Notes under the pieces: generated by a model | Told to the model about the DNA's origin: nothing | What the model saw: the letters and a program-made list of their open reading frames with translations, nothing else | Database searches by the model: none | Source of the DNA: JALYXV01 sp963733505 | GTDB taxonomy: Bacteria; Actinomycetota; Acidimicrobiia; Acidimicrobiales; Palsa-688 | Assembly: GCA_963733505.1 (NCBI GenBank) | Contig: CAVTDW010000023.1 | Coordinates: 205,635 to 269,634 of the forward strand | Length of the DNA stretch: 64,000 nt | Direction of reading: 5' to 3' | Translations under genes and position numbers: made by a program | Part shown: piece after piece, positions 51,837-59,348 of the stretch | Layout: the number at the start of each line of letters is the position of its first letter | Position numbering within the stretch: the stretch's first letter is position 1

Positions 51837-52637
51837 GTCGGGTTCCAACCCTCCACATCGTCGATCTCGGGACCGAAGAGCCGCCGTCCGAGGTCGCGGA
51901 AGGTCTCGGTGTCGCCCGAGGAGATCCAGCGGTGCTCGCCCTTGCCGGCGCTGCGCCGGCCGAGCCCGGTTTCACTCAGGATGGCCCGCACCTCGAAGGC
52001 CGTCTCGTCGGCCGAGCTGACCAGGACCACGTCGCGGCCCATGACGTCGCCGATGGTGCGGGCGAGGAACGGGTAGTGGGTGCAGCCGAGCAGCAGCGTG
52101 TCCACCCGCGCCGCTTTCACCGGGGCGAGGAGGCGTTCGGCGAGGACGTGGACCTGGTCGCTGCGGGTTTCGCCCCGCTCGACGAACTCCACGAAACCGG
52201 GGCAGGCGGCGCAGGTCAGCTGCACCGGTACCCGTTGCGCGGTGGCGGCGCGTTGGTAGGCGCCCGAGCCGATGGTGCCGACGGTGCCGATGACACCGAC
52301 GCGTCCGTTGCGGGTGGCCCGCACGGCGGCGCGGACGCCGGGGTCGATCACGCCGATGAGCGGCGTGTCGTGCTCGAAGCGCAGCAGGTCGAGGGCCGCG
52401 GCCGCGGCCGTGTTGCAGGCCACCACGACCAGCTTCACGTCGTGCTCGTCGATCAGCTTGGTCGTGATCTGGGCCGCGAAGCGTCCTGACCTGGTCGAGC
52501 GGGCGGGGGCCGTAGGGGTAGCGGCCGGTGTCGGCGACGTAGACGATGTCCTCACCGGGGAGCAGGTCGATCAGGGCCCGGGCGACGGTCAGGCCGCCGA
52601 AACCGCTGTCGAACACGCCGATGGCCCGGTCATCCAT
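51833..52637 (-). pseudogene. murI: Glutamate racemase, interrupted by a one-base frameshift
   Basis: Joined across the break this is a 267-aa MurI, which makes D-glutamate for peptidoglycan. The start IGVFDSGFGGLTVARAL carries the first active-site serine region. After YPYGPRPLDQVR the frame is lost near 52480-52500. The rest, VKLVVVACNTAAAAALDLL (first catalytic Cys), GVIDPGVRAAV and LLGCTHYPFLARTIGD (second Cys), is in the other frame to 51833. One extra base (expected QVRRFAAQI) explains the break. As this is normally an essential gene, consensus error is the likelier cause. It is the first gene of the murI-MBL-rph-rdgB operon. Confidence 0.92.
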
Positions 52638-52723
52638 TGGCCCCAGACGTTACCGGCGGGCGGGAACGGGCATGATGGTGGCTCGCTGTTCGTCGTCGAG
52701 ATTCCGTCGAGAGGTAGACGCCT

Positions 52724-53020
52724 GTGGCTCCAGCTAACTCCAGCTCCAGCGAGATCGCCGAACGGGCCGTTGCCCTGGCGAGCGGAGCCGGGAGCGGGGA
52801 CGCCGACCGGGACAAGGCCCGAGCGACGCTCATCGAGATGGCCGGGGACAAGGCGGGGCCACTCGAGGAGGCGCGCAAGCTCCTGGTCAGCCGGATCCGG
52901 ATGCGGTCGGACGATTTCCCGGCGACGGGGGGGCTGAGCCTGCTCAACGCCACGCTCAGCAAGCTGGGCTGGACCGATGCGGTGGAGTGGCAGCCCCGGG
53001 TGTGGCGCATCCCCCACTAA
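52724..53020 (+). CDS. Small conserved-looking helical protein, unknown function
   Basis: A 98-aa protein with no family I can name. It is acidic and helical in the first 60 residues (SSSEIAERAVALASGAGSG; RATLIEMAGDKAGPLEEA), followed by RKLLVSRIRMRSDDFPATGG and LNATLSKLGWTDAVEWQPRV. The start is a GTG at 52724, preceded by GAGAGG. It lies alone between the divergent murI operon and the convergent cysM, so it is probably its own transcription unit. Confidence 0.65.
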   Translation: MAPANSSSSEIAERAVALASGAGSGDADRDKARATLIEMAGDKAGPLEEARKLLVSRIRMRSDDFPATGGLSLLNATLSKLGWTDAVEWQPRVWRIPH

Positions 53021-53121
53021 TTTGCGGCGCCGCTTCTCTCGATCCGTTCTTGCCACAAACCGATGAAATAGATACATCCAGTGACAGAAACGGATCCGGT
53101 CACCCGCCCGGCCCGTTCTGG

Positions 53122-54069
53122 CTAGAAGTAGATGACCTGGCGGGCCCGCTCCGTGACCTCGTCGATGTCGCCCGTCCAGGCGTTGGTCGAGAGGTACTTC
53201 CAACCGCCGTCGGCCACGATCACCACGACGACACCCTCGTCGATCTCGGCCGCGCACTTGGCCGCGCCGGCCATGGCCGCCCCCGACGAGATCCCCGAGA
53301 ACACGCCCACGTCGGTCAGCCGCCGGGTCCACTCGATGGACTCCCTGGGGCCGACGATGCGCTTGCGGTCGAGCAGCTCGTAGCCGCCCCCATCCAGGAA
53401 GACGGGCGGAACAAACCCCTCGTCCAGGTTCTTCAACCCGTCCACCATCTCGCCCACCGGCGGCTCGACGGCCCACACCTGCACCAGCGGGTTGCGCTCC
53501 TTCAGGAACCGACCGACACCCATCAGGGTTCCCGCCGTGCCGAGCCCGGCGACGAAGTGGGTGATCTCGGGGCAGTCCCGCCAGATCTCGGGGCCGGTGC
53601 CTTCGTAGTGGGCCTTGGGGTTGGCCGGGTTCCCGTACTGGTAGGTGAACCACCAGTCCGGATGCTCCTCCGCCAGCCGCTGCGCCCGGCGCATGGCCCC
53701 GTTGGAGCCCTCCTCGCCCGGCGAGTTGATGATGTCGGCGCCCCACACCTCGAGGAGCTGGCGGCGCTCGGGCGAGACGTTCTCGGGCAGCACGATCTTG
53801 ATGGGGTAGCCCTTGACCCGGGCGATCAGCGCCAGGGCGGCGCCGGTGTTGCCGCTCGACGATTCCAAGATGGTCTGGCCGGGGCGGAGGGACCCGTTCT
53901 TCTCCCCCTCTTCGATCATGCCCTTGGCGGCGCGGTCCTTGACCGAACCGCCGGGGTTTTCGCCCTCGAGCTTGGCGAAGATCTGCACCCGCCGGTTCGG
54001 CGACAGGGCGCTGACGTCGAGCAGCGGGGTGTTGCCGATCAGCTCGAGCACGCTCTCGTAGCGCGCCAT
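53122..54069 (-). CDS. cysM: CysM-type cysteine synthase (CysO-thiocarboxylate dependent)
   Basis: A 315-aa fold-type II PLP synthase. The PLP lysine lies in NPGGSVKDRAAKGM, SSSGNTGAALALIARVKG is the substrate loop, and LGTAGTLMGVGRFLK the phosphate loop. The closest pattern is mycobacterial CysM (MARYESVLELIGNTPL; YQYGNPANPKAHYEGTGPE), which uses O-phosphoserine and the CysO thiocarboxylate rather than sulfide and O-acetylserine. Its neighbours cysO and mec support this route. The start overlaps the cysO stop by 1 base. The C-terminal WKYLSTNAWTGDIDE also matches CysM. Confidence 0.93.
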   Translation of the reverse strand: MARYESVLELIGNTPLLDVSALSPNRRVQIFAKLEGENPGGSVKDRAAKGMIEEGEKNGSLRPGQTILESSSGNTGAALALIARVKGYPIKIVLPENVSPERRQLLEVWGADIINSPGEEGSNGAMRRAQRLAEEHPDWWFTYQYGNPANPKAHYEGTGPEIWRDCPEITHFVAGLGTAGTLMGVGRFLKERNPLVQVWAVEPPVGEMVDGLKNLDEGFVPPVFLDGGGYELLDRKRIVGPRESIEWTRRLTDVGVFSGISSGAAMAGAAKCAAEIDEGVVVVIVADGGWKYLSTNAWTGDIDEVTERARQVIYF

Positions 54070-54365
54070 CAGCGGGCGCCCCCCACGGCCCCGCCCGCCA
54101 CCGCGGGCATCAAGGTGATGGTGTCGTCGTCGCCCACCTTGGCCTCCAGCCGGCCGAGGTAGCGGATGTCGTCGTCGTTCAGGAACACGTTCAGGTGGCG
54201 ATGGAGGCTGCCGTCGTCGTGCAGCACCTGGGGGCGCAGGTCCGGGTACCGCTGCACCAGGTCCTCGAAGACCTCGCCGATGGTCGCCCCCGACGCCTCG
54301 ACGGTGGCCGCCCCACCGGTCGAGCCTCGCAGGACGGTAGGCACACGGACAACACTCACAGGCAC
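54069..54365 (-). CDS. cysO: CysO sulfur-carrier protein (ThiS/MoaD family)
   Basis: A 98-aa ubiquitin-like sulfur carrier. The beta-grasp features are VRVPTVLRGSTGGAATVEAS, VLHDDGSLHRHLNVFLNDDD and LGRLEAKVGDDDTITLMP. CysO receives sulfur as a C-terminal thiocarboxylate and passes it to CysM, giving CysO-cysteine, which Mec then cleaves. Here the C-terminus does not stop at the usual Gly-Gly: it reads AVAGG-AVGG-AR. Such an extra tail must be removed before activation, as is known for QbsE-type carriers. The start is a GTG at 54365. Confidence 0.92.
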   Translation of the reverse strand: MPVSVVRVPTVLRGSTGGAATVEASGATIGEVFEDLVQRYPDLRPQVLHDDGSLHRHLNVFLNDDDIRYLGRLEAKVGDDDTITLMPAVAGGAVGGAR

Positions 54366-54392
54366 TCCCTTAAAATCCGACTGGTTCTGTCG

Positions 54393-54815
54393 TCATTCTA
54401 GAACGACTGGCTCCTCTGTGACCTTCCCGTCGACAATTAGGTAGGAGCGGACCACCGGGACGATGTCGCGGAGCGACACCACGACGTAGTGCCAGGCCGG
54501 GTCGGGCGCCTGGGCCACGTCGGTCGGTGACGGGTAGGCGTCGGTGTGGGTGTGGGAGTGGAAGACCGAGACGATCTCCAGTTGCCGGCGCTCGGCGTCG
54601 CGGTCGGCCTTGAGGAAGTCCCGGGGTTCGACGGTGTAGACCCGGGCCGAGGCGGCGGCGTTGGCCGTCGGGTAGCAGACGGTCGCGGTCTGGGCTGTCT
54701 GGTCGCCGAGGGGCTCCGGTGGCGGCCCCGCCAGGAGGCCGCACGCCTCGAGCGGCAGGCCGTCGAAGCAGTGGGCGACCATCTGCAGGTACACGTCGCG
54801 TGGCAATCGGAGCAT
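54393..54815 (-). CDS. mec: Mec+-type JAMM metallopeptidase (CysO-cysteine cleaving)
   Basis: A 140-aa JAB/MPN+ peptidase. The zinc site follows the JAMM pattern: E23 in LEACGLLAG, then H86-S-H88 and S96-x-x-D99 in FHSHTHTDAYPSPTD. In mycobacteria the homolog frees cysteine from CysO-cysteine. It might also trim the tail of the CysO seen next door. I use the ATG at 54815; earlier in-frame starts would overlap the divergent smpB promoter and start. It lies 27 bp upstream of cysO. Confidence 0.92.
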   Translation of the reverse strand: MLRLPRDVYLQMVAHCFDGLPLEACGLLAGPPPEPLGDQTAQTATVCYPTANAAASARVYTVEPRDFLKADRDAERRQLEIVSVFHSHTHTDAYPSPTDVAQAPDPAWHYVVVSLRDIVPVVRSYLIVDGKVTEEPVVLE

Positions 54816-54843
54816 CAGGCCCGAACGGTACCTTGGAGTCGCC

Positions 54844-55344
54844 ATGTCCCCGAAGTCCGCCGGCCCCAAGGGCCCCCGCCCGGTCGCCACCAACCGCAAG
54901 GCCCGTCACGACTACGAGATCCTCGACCAGTTCGAGGCGGGCATCGTGCTGGCGGGGGCCGAGGTGAAGTCGTTGCGGGAGGGAAAAGTACAGCTTCGTG
55001 ATGCCTTCGCCCGCGTCGACAACGGGGCCGTGTGGCTGCTCGGGGTTCACGTCGCGCCGTACGCCTTCGCAAACGGGTTCGGCCTGGTCGATCCGGACCG
55101 ACCCCGCAAACTGCTGCTGCACCGGCGCGAGATCGACGAGATGGCGGCGAGGGTGAGCCAGGACGCGCTGACATTGGTGCCGCTGTCGATCTACTTCAAG
55201 GACGGCCGGGCCAAGGTGGACCTGGCACTGGCCCGGGGGCGGCGCCAGTACGACAAGCGCCACGCCATCGCGGCTCGCGACGCCGACCGTGAGGCGGCTC
55301 GGGCCACCGCGGCCGGGCGCCGCCGCTCCTCCTACGACGACTGA
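54844..55344 (+). CDS. smpB: SsrA-binding protein SmpB
   Basis: A 166-aa tmRNA-binding protein for trans-translation. RKARHDYEILDQFEAGIVLAGAEVKSLREGKVQLRDAF (residues 20-57) and GVHVAPY, the RPRKLLLHRREIDEM helix, and LVPLSIYFKDGRAKVDLALARG are the family blocks. The basic tail (KRHAIAARDADREAAR) inserts in the decoding site. It is divergent from mec with 28 bp between starts. The tmRNA gene lies 1.2 kb downstream. Confidence 0.97.
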   Translation: MSPKSAGPKGPRPVATNRKARHDYEILDQFEAGIVLAGAEVKSLREGKVQLRDAFARVDNGAVWLLGVHVAPYAFANGFGLVDPDRPRKLLLHRREIDEMAARVSQDALTLVPLSIYFKDGRAKVDLALARGRRQYDKRHAIAARDADREAARATAAGRRRSSYDD

Positions 55345-55444
55345 AGTATCCGTAAGGCCCGGAAACCGCACAACCGGACAGGTAGCGAAGCGGGTCGACG
55401 TACTTTGTGGGGTACCGATGTTCGTCCCGGGGTAAGGGGTCGTC

Positions 55445-56623
55445 ATGAAAGAAAGCGTCAGGCTGGGAAGGATCGCCGGCATCGAGGTCGGCTTCAACTG
55501 GACGCTGCTCCTGATCGCCGTTTTCCTCGTCCTCGGACTGGGCGGGAATCAGTTTCCGATCAATGCACCCGGGTACTCGCAGTCGGCCTACACCCTTGCG
55601 GGGATCTTCACCGCCGTGGCCTTTCTTGGTGGCGTTTTGGCCCACGAGATGAGTCACGCCCTGGTCGCCCGCCGTGAAGGGCTCAAGGTCGACGGGATCG
55701 TCCTGTGGCTCATGGGCGGCTACACGCGGATCAGCGAGCCCCCGAAGACGCCGGGCGCCGAGCTTCGGATCTCCGCGGCCGGGCCGGTGGTCAGCTTGCT
55801 GTTCGGCGTCACCTGTGGGATCGCGGCGGTGCTCGGCCACGCCATGGGGGTTTCCCGGCTGGCGATCACCGTGCTCACGTGGCTCGGGATGATCAACGTC
55901 CTGCTGGCGGTGTTCAACGTGTTGCCGGGCTCGCCCCTCGACGGCGGGCGCATCGTGCACGCCGCCGTGTGGTGGCGGACGGGCGACAAGTACCGGGCGA
56001 CGCGGGTCGCCAGCCGGGCCGGCTGGTTCATCGGCGCCGGGTTGGTCGGCGTCGGGGTGCTGTCGATGTTGGGGCAGCTCTCGGGGGTCGACGGGCTGTG
56101 GCTGGCAATCGTCGGTGGGTTCTTGATGATGGCGTCGCGGGCCGAGGGCGGTGCGTCGGCCGTGCTCGAGTCGATGGAGGGCCTGCGGGCGGCCGACGTG
56201 ATGTCGCAGCCGGGCGTCGGACCGGGTTGGTTGACGGTGGACGCGTTCCTGCGGGAGTACGCGGTCGCGGGGCCTGACGCAGTGCGACCCTCGGCGTTCC
56301 TGGTCGAGCAATGGGGCGGCGGTCTGGCCGGCTTGACGCCGACGGTGGCCATGGAAGCGGTACCGCCCCTCCACCGCTTCCAGGTCCGCGCCGGCGATTG
56401 CGCGGTGCCGATGCCCCAGCTTCCGGTGTTCGGACCTGAGGTTGCAGCGGGTGAGGTCGTTACCAAGATGAACGAGAGCGCCGCCGGTTGGGGCCTCGTG
56501 GTGGCGTCGGGCCAGATCGTCGGGGTCGTGTCCCTCCAGGACATGGCCGCCGCGGTGCAGCGGGCCAAGTCGAGGACGGCGGCGGCGGTAGACTCGTCAA
56601 GTTGGTCCTTGACAAGGGGGTGA
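55445..56623 (+). CDS. Site-2 protease-like intramembrane metallopeptidase with CBS-like region
   Basis: A 392-aa M50 (Rip3-like) protease. Zinc ligands are H67-E68-x-x-H71 in LAHEMSHALVARREG and D166 in NVLPGSPLDGGRI. About six membrane helices are visible in the first 235 residues, and the remaining part has regions resembling CBS domains (AADVMSQPGVGPG; FLVEQ; VVGVVSLQDMAA-like). These proteases cut membrane proteins such as anti-sigma factors. It starts at the ATG 55445. Its last codons overlap the 5' end of the tmRNA by 8 bp. Confidence 0.9.
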   Translation: MKESVRLGRIAGIEVGFNWTLLLIAVFLVLGLGGNQFPINAPGYSQSAYTLAGIFTAVAFLGGVLAHEMSHALVARREGLKVDGIVLWLMGGYTRISEPPKTPGAELRISAAGPVVSLLFGVTCGIAAVLGHAMGVSRLAITVLTWLGMINVLLAVFNVLPGSPLDGGRIVHAAVWWRTGDKYRATRVASRAGWFIGAGLVGVGVLSMLGQLSGVDGLWLAIVGGFLMMASRAEGGASAVLESMEGLRAADVMSQPGVGPGWLTVDAFLREYAVAGPDAVRPSAFLVEQWGGGLAGLTPTVAMEAVPPLHRFQVRAGDCAVPMPQLPVFGPEVAAGEVVTKMNESAAGWGLVVASGQIVGVVSLQDMAAAVQRAKSRTAAAVDSSSWSLTRG

Positions 56624-56963
56624 CCGGCTTCGACTTCGGTGTTCGAAGCGGGAGAAGCGAGCCGTGGTCTCCGGAACCACGTTAAAGAGCCGGAACCATA
56701 CAAATAAACGCCAAGCCTCAGCTTGTGCTGGCTGCTTAATACGTAGCCCGTTCGTCCGGTCCCAGTCCTACGGACCGATAGCGAACGTCATCTAGTAGGG
56801 CTCACCGGGCGGCCGCGTCGGCCGACCGCCCGGGACACCTCAGCCGACTAGGGCTCGTCATCGACGCCAGTGACGACGTCGAGCCCGAAGCCTTCCACTG
56901 GCTGCGCTCGGAGAAGTCCCGTTGAGAAACTGAAGGACGCGGGTTCGATTCCCGCCACCTCCA
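56616..56963 (+). ncRNA. ssrA: tmRNA (SsrA)
   Basis: The 5' end GGGGGTGACCGGCTTCGAC is typical, and pairs with CACCTCC near the 3' end (7-bp acceptor stem with one G-U). The T-arm is GCGGGTTCGATTCCCGC. The tag reading frame is GCC AAG CCT CAG CTT GTG CTG GCT GCT TAA at 56710-56739, giving the tag (A)AKPQLVLAA with the usual C-terminal -LAA and TAA stop. CCA is not encoded cleanly (CCC follows the discriminator A at 56963). It rescues stalled ribosomes with SmpB, encoded upstream. Confidence 0.95.
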
Positions 56964-57064
56964 CCCAGGGATGATCGTGAAATGCCATGGGGTATGTTCA
57001 CGAAATCCCTCATTGGAGGTGGCGTGGGCTTTGGTAAGTCCCCGCCACCCCTAGGACCAACACT

Positions 57065-57089
57065 CCGCCGGCCTTCGGGCCGGCGGTTT
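57065..57089 (+). terminator. TTCG-tetraloop terminator after tmRNA
   Basis: Perfect 9-bp stem CCGCCGGCC/GGCCGGCGG closed by the very stable TTCG tetraloop and followed by TTT. It is about 100 bp after the tmRNA end and is the best intrinsic terminator in the window. Confidence 0.75.
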
Positions 57090-57285
57090 CGCGTCCTGGT
57101 GCTTGCTTTGCCGACTTCCAGACGCGCCGAAACGGGACCAGAATTCGGAGCCGTTCACCGGGAAGAGTGGGCAGTTAGCCGGGAGGTGGGCCCGTGCCCT
57201 GCGTCGGCGTGCTGGTCGGTCGTGGCCGACCACGAAACCCCAGCGCTACCCCAGCCGAACAACCAGCAGCGTTGCCCGACGACAA

Positions 57286-57306
57286 AGCCCCCCCTCCTGG
57301 GGGGCT
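57286..57306. terminator. C/G hairpin in the tmRNA-kinase gap
   Basis: AGCCCCCC/GGGGGGCT stem of 8 bp with a 5-nt loop. On the minus strand it is followed by TTTG, so it would act on leftward transcription if at all. Confidence 0.45.
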
Positions 57307-57491
57307 GCGTCAGCGGGGGGTCCCACAGCCGAACGGCCGTAACCGGACGCGCGGTTCGCTGAGCAAAGGCTCGACGCCCGCCAGGGCGGCGTTTGTTGGA
57401 TCGGTGGCAGTTGTGGGACACACCGGACCTGACACTCTGAAACAAAGCCTGCGCCCGACTAGCGGTGCTCCTAGCCGGGTATTAGCAATCG

Positions 57492-59288
57492 GTGGGCGTC
57501 GACCAGGTCCAGGAACAGATCACGGGCCGCTACCGGCTGGTCGAGCCGATTGGCAGAGGCGGATCGGGGGTGGTGTGGCGGGCCCAGGATTTGCGGCTCC
57601 AGCGGGCGATCGCGATGAAGGAATTGCTCCCGCCAGCGGCCATCGACGAGGCCGACCGGCGCCGGTTGCAGCGAGCGGTGCTGCGCGAAGCGCGGGCCGC
57701 GGCCCGCCTCCAGCACCCCGGCGCGGTGGCGGTCTATGACGTGGTCGAGGATGGCGAGCGCCAGTTCATCGTCATGGAGCTGGTCGAGGCACCCGATCTC
57801 TCGCAAGTCGTCGCCCGCAATGGTCCGTTGGATCCGGCGAGAGCGGCCGCCATCGGGCTCGAGGTGCTGGAGGTGCTCCAGGCGGCGCACGAGGCGGGAA
57901 TCGTCCACCGCGACGTGAAGCCCGGCAACGTGCTGGTGCCATCCCCCGGCCGGTGCCGGCTCAGCGACTTCGGTATCGCCTCGTTGATTGACGACCCGAG
58001 CGTCACCGCCACCGGGATGATCAAGGGGACTCCGTCGTACATGTCGCCCGAGCAGGCCACGGCGGGCCCGTTGAGTTCCGCGACAGATATGTGGTCATTG
58101 GGCGCCACGCTGTATTTCGCCGTCGAAGGTCGGGCCCCCTTCGACCGGGGTCAAGCGATCGCGACACTCACTGCCATCGCCATGGACGATCCGCAGCCCT
58201 TCGTGCGAGCAGGGCCCTTGGCGGCGGTGCTGCAGCCGTTGTTCGCCAAGGATCCCGCGGCCCGCCCGGGCCACGAGGCGCTGCGGCGCAGCCTGCAAGC
58301 GGTCGTCGATAACCGACAGCGGGTGAACCCGCTTGTCGGGTCCTCCGCCACGCCGACCACCGAGGAGTTTCCAGCCGCCCCACCGCCGCAGCCGACGGCG
58401 CGGCCCAATGTCCAACCCGACCTGACTGCGGTCCAGCCCGTTTTACCCCCGGTCGCTGCAGTGCCACCGGAACCCCCCGCAGGGCTGACCGCGCCCCCAG
58501 CGCCGCTCGCAACCCGACCCCTCGAACGCCCGTTGCCTGCCGAAGCACCACCGCTGAAGGCTGCCCCGCCCCCGTCGCCTGATCTCGTCGGCGCCACGAA
58601 ACCGGCCACGCCGCGGGCGCCGGGATCTCGACGTATCCCCGGGGGCGGCACTCGCCCGGGCCTGCGCGTCGTGGTGCCGGTCGTGCTGCTCGCGGCGCTC
58701 CTCTTGGCCGGCTACCTGATCCTGACCCGCTCGGGCCCGAGCCGTTCTAGCGGTGCGGCCCCACCTACCACCTCCCCAAGTAACGGACAGGTGGGGAAAG
58801 CGACCGTTCCAACGACGCACCCCACGCCGACACAGGCCCAGCGCCAACCGGCCGCGGCCCCTGCGGGCTGGAAGTCCTACGCCGATCCCGACACTGGTTT
58901 CCGTTTGGCGTACCCAGCGACGTGGACGGTGGTGCGCAACGGCACGCTCACCGACTTCCGTGACCCGACCACCGGCACCTACCTAAGGATCGATCACCAG
59001 TCGCCGCCCGCGCCCACCGCCGACGGCCCGTGGTACCAGTTGGAACCGGGCTTTGCGGCCAACAATCCCGGCTACCAGCGGATCAGCATCACCCGCACGA
59101 CCTTCCGGGGCTACGCGGCGGCAATCTGGGAGTACACCTATGAAGGCGGCGGCCAGCGACTTCACGCCATCGACATGGGAATAATCGTCGGCGACCACGG
59201 CTTCGGGTTCAACTTCCAGACGACGGATGCGTTGTGGACCCAGAACCAGCCATTGCTCACCAACCTGGAGAACGCTTTCCAGCCCTGA
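57492..59288 (+). CDS. Receptor-type serine/threonine protein kinase with extracytoplasmic domain
   Basis: A 598-aa PknB-like kinase. The glycine loop is GRGGSGVV (residues 21-28), the ATP lysine K43, the catalytic loop HRDVKPGN with D141, and DFG at 159-161, followed by MIKGTPSYMSPEQA. A Pro/Ala-rich juxtamembrane stretch (290-390) leads to one membrane helix (about 393-415) and a Thr/Pro linker. The extracytoplasmic domain (about 455-598: YADPDTGFRLAYPATWTVV; then IWEYTYEGGG) resembles PsbP/Mog1-like folds, not PASTA repeats, so it senses something other than muropeptides. The start is a GTG. Confidence 0.93.
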   Translation: MGVDQVQEQITGRYRLVEPIGRGGSGVVWRAQDLRLQRAIAMKELLPPAAIDEADRRRLQRAVLREARAAARLQHPGAVAVYDVVEDGERQFIVMELVEAPDLSQVVARNGPLDPARAAAIGLEVLEVLQAAHEAGIVHRDVKPGNVLVPSPGRCRLSDFGIASLIDDPSVTATGMIKGTPSYMSPEQATAGPLSSATDMWSLGATLYFAVEGRAPFDRGQAIATLTAIAMDDPQPFVRAGPLAAVLQPLFAKDPAARPGHEALRRSLQAVVDNRQRVNPLVGSSATPTTEEFPAAPPPQPTARPNVQPDLTAVQPVLPPVAAVPPEPPAGLTAPPAPLATRPLERPLPAEAPPLKAAPPPSPDLVGATKPATPRAPGSRRIPGGGTRPGLRVVVPVVLLAALLLAGYLILTRSGPSRSSGAAPPTTSPSNGQVGKATVPTTHPTPTQAQRQPAAAPAGWKSYADPDTGFRLAYPATWTVVRNGTLTDFRDPTTGTYLRIDHQSPPAPTADGPWYQLEPGFAANNPGYQRISITRTTFRGYAAAIWEYTYEGGGQRLHAIDMGIIVGDHGFGFNFQTTDALWTQNQPLLTNLENAFQP

Positions 59289-59348
59289 ACTGCATCGTGG
59301 TGCGCGGGGAGACGAGCACGGCCCGACGGGTCCGCGGCCCCGAGCGCG

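Larger units (their letters stand above)
56964..57491. other. Intergenic region between tmRNA and the kinase gene
   Basis: I see no convincing gene in these 528 bp. The open frames on both strands are short, have no family resemblance and differ in composition from coding DNA. The region holds two hairpins (listed separately) and a partial echo of the tmRNA 3' end at 57020-57050 (GGAGGTGGCG and CCCCGCCACCCC). No integrase or attachment-site duplicate is visible. Confidence 0.6.

Noticed and set aside
11425..52637. Programmed +1 ribosomal frameshifting as a shared mechanism
   Set aside because: The break sites have no common slippery sequence or stop codon, occur in unrelated genes, and two are shifts the other way.
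53122..54069. Cystathionine beta-synthase for the PLP gene
   Set aside because: No heme-binding or CBS regulatory region, normal 315-aa length, and direct linkage to cysO and mec favours CysM.
56940..57060. tmRNA 3' end as attachment site of an integrated element
   Set aside because: The echo of the 3' end at 57020-57050 is too weak, and no integrase or phage gene is present on either side.
56982..57362. Open frame after the tmRNA as a protein-coding gene
   Set aside because: No recognisable domain, poor composition, and it spans a strong terminator hairpin.
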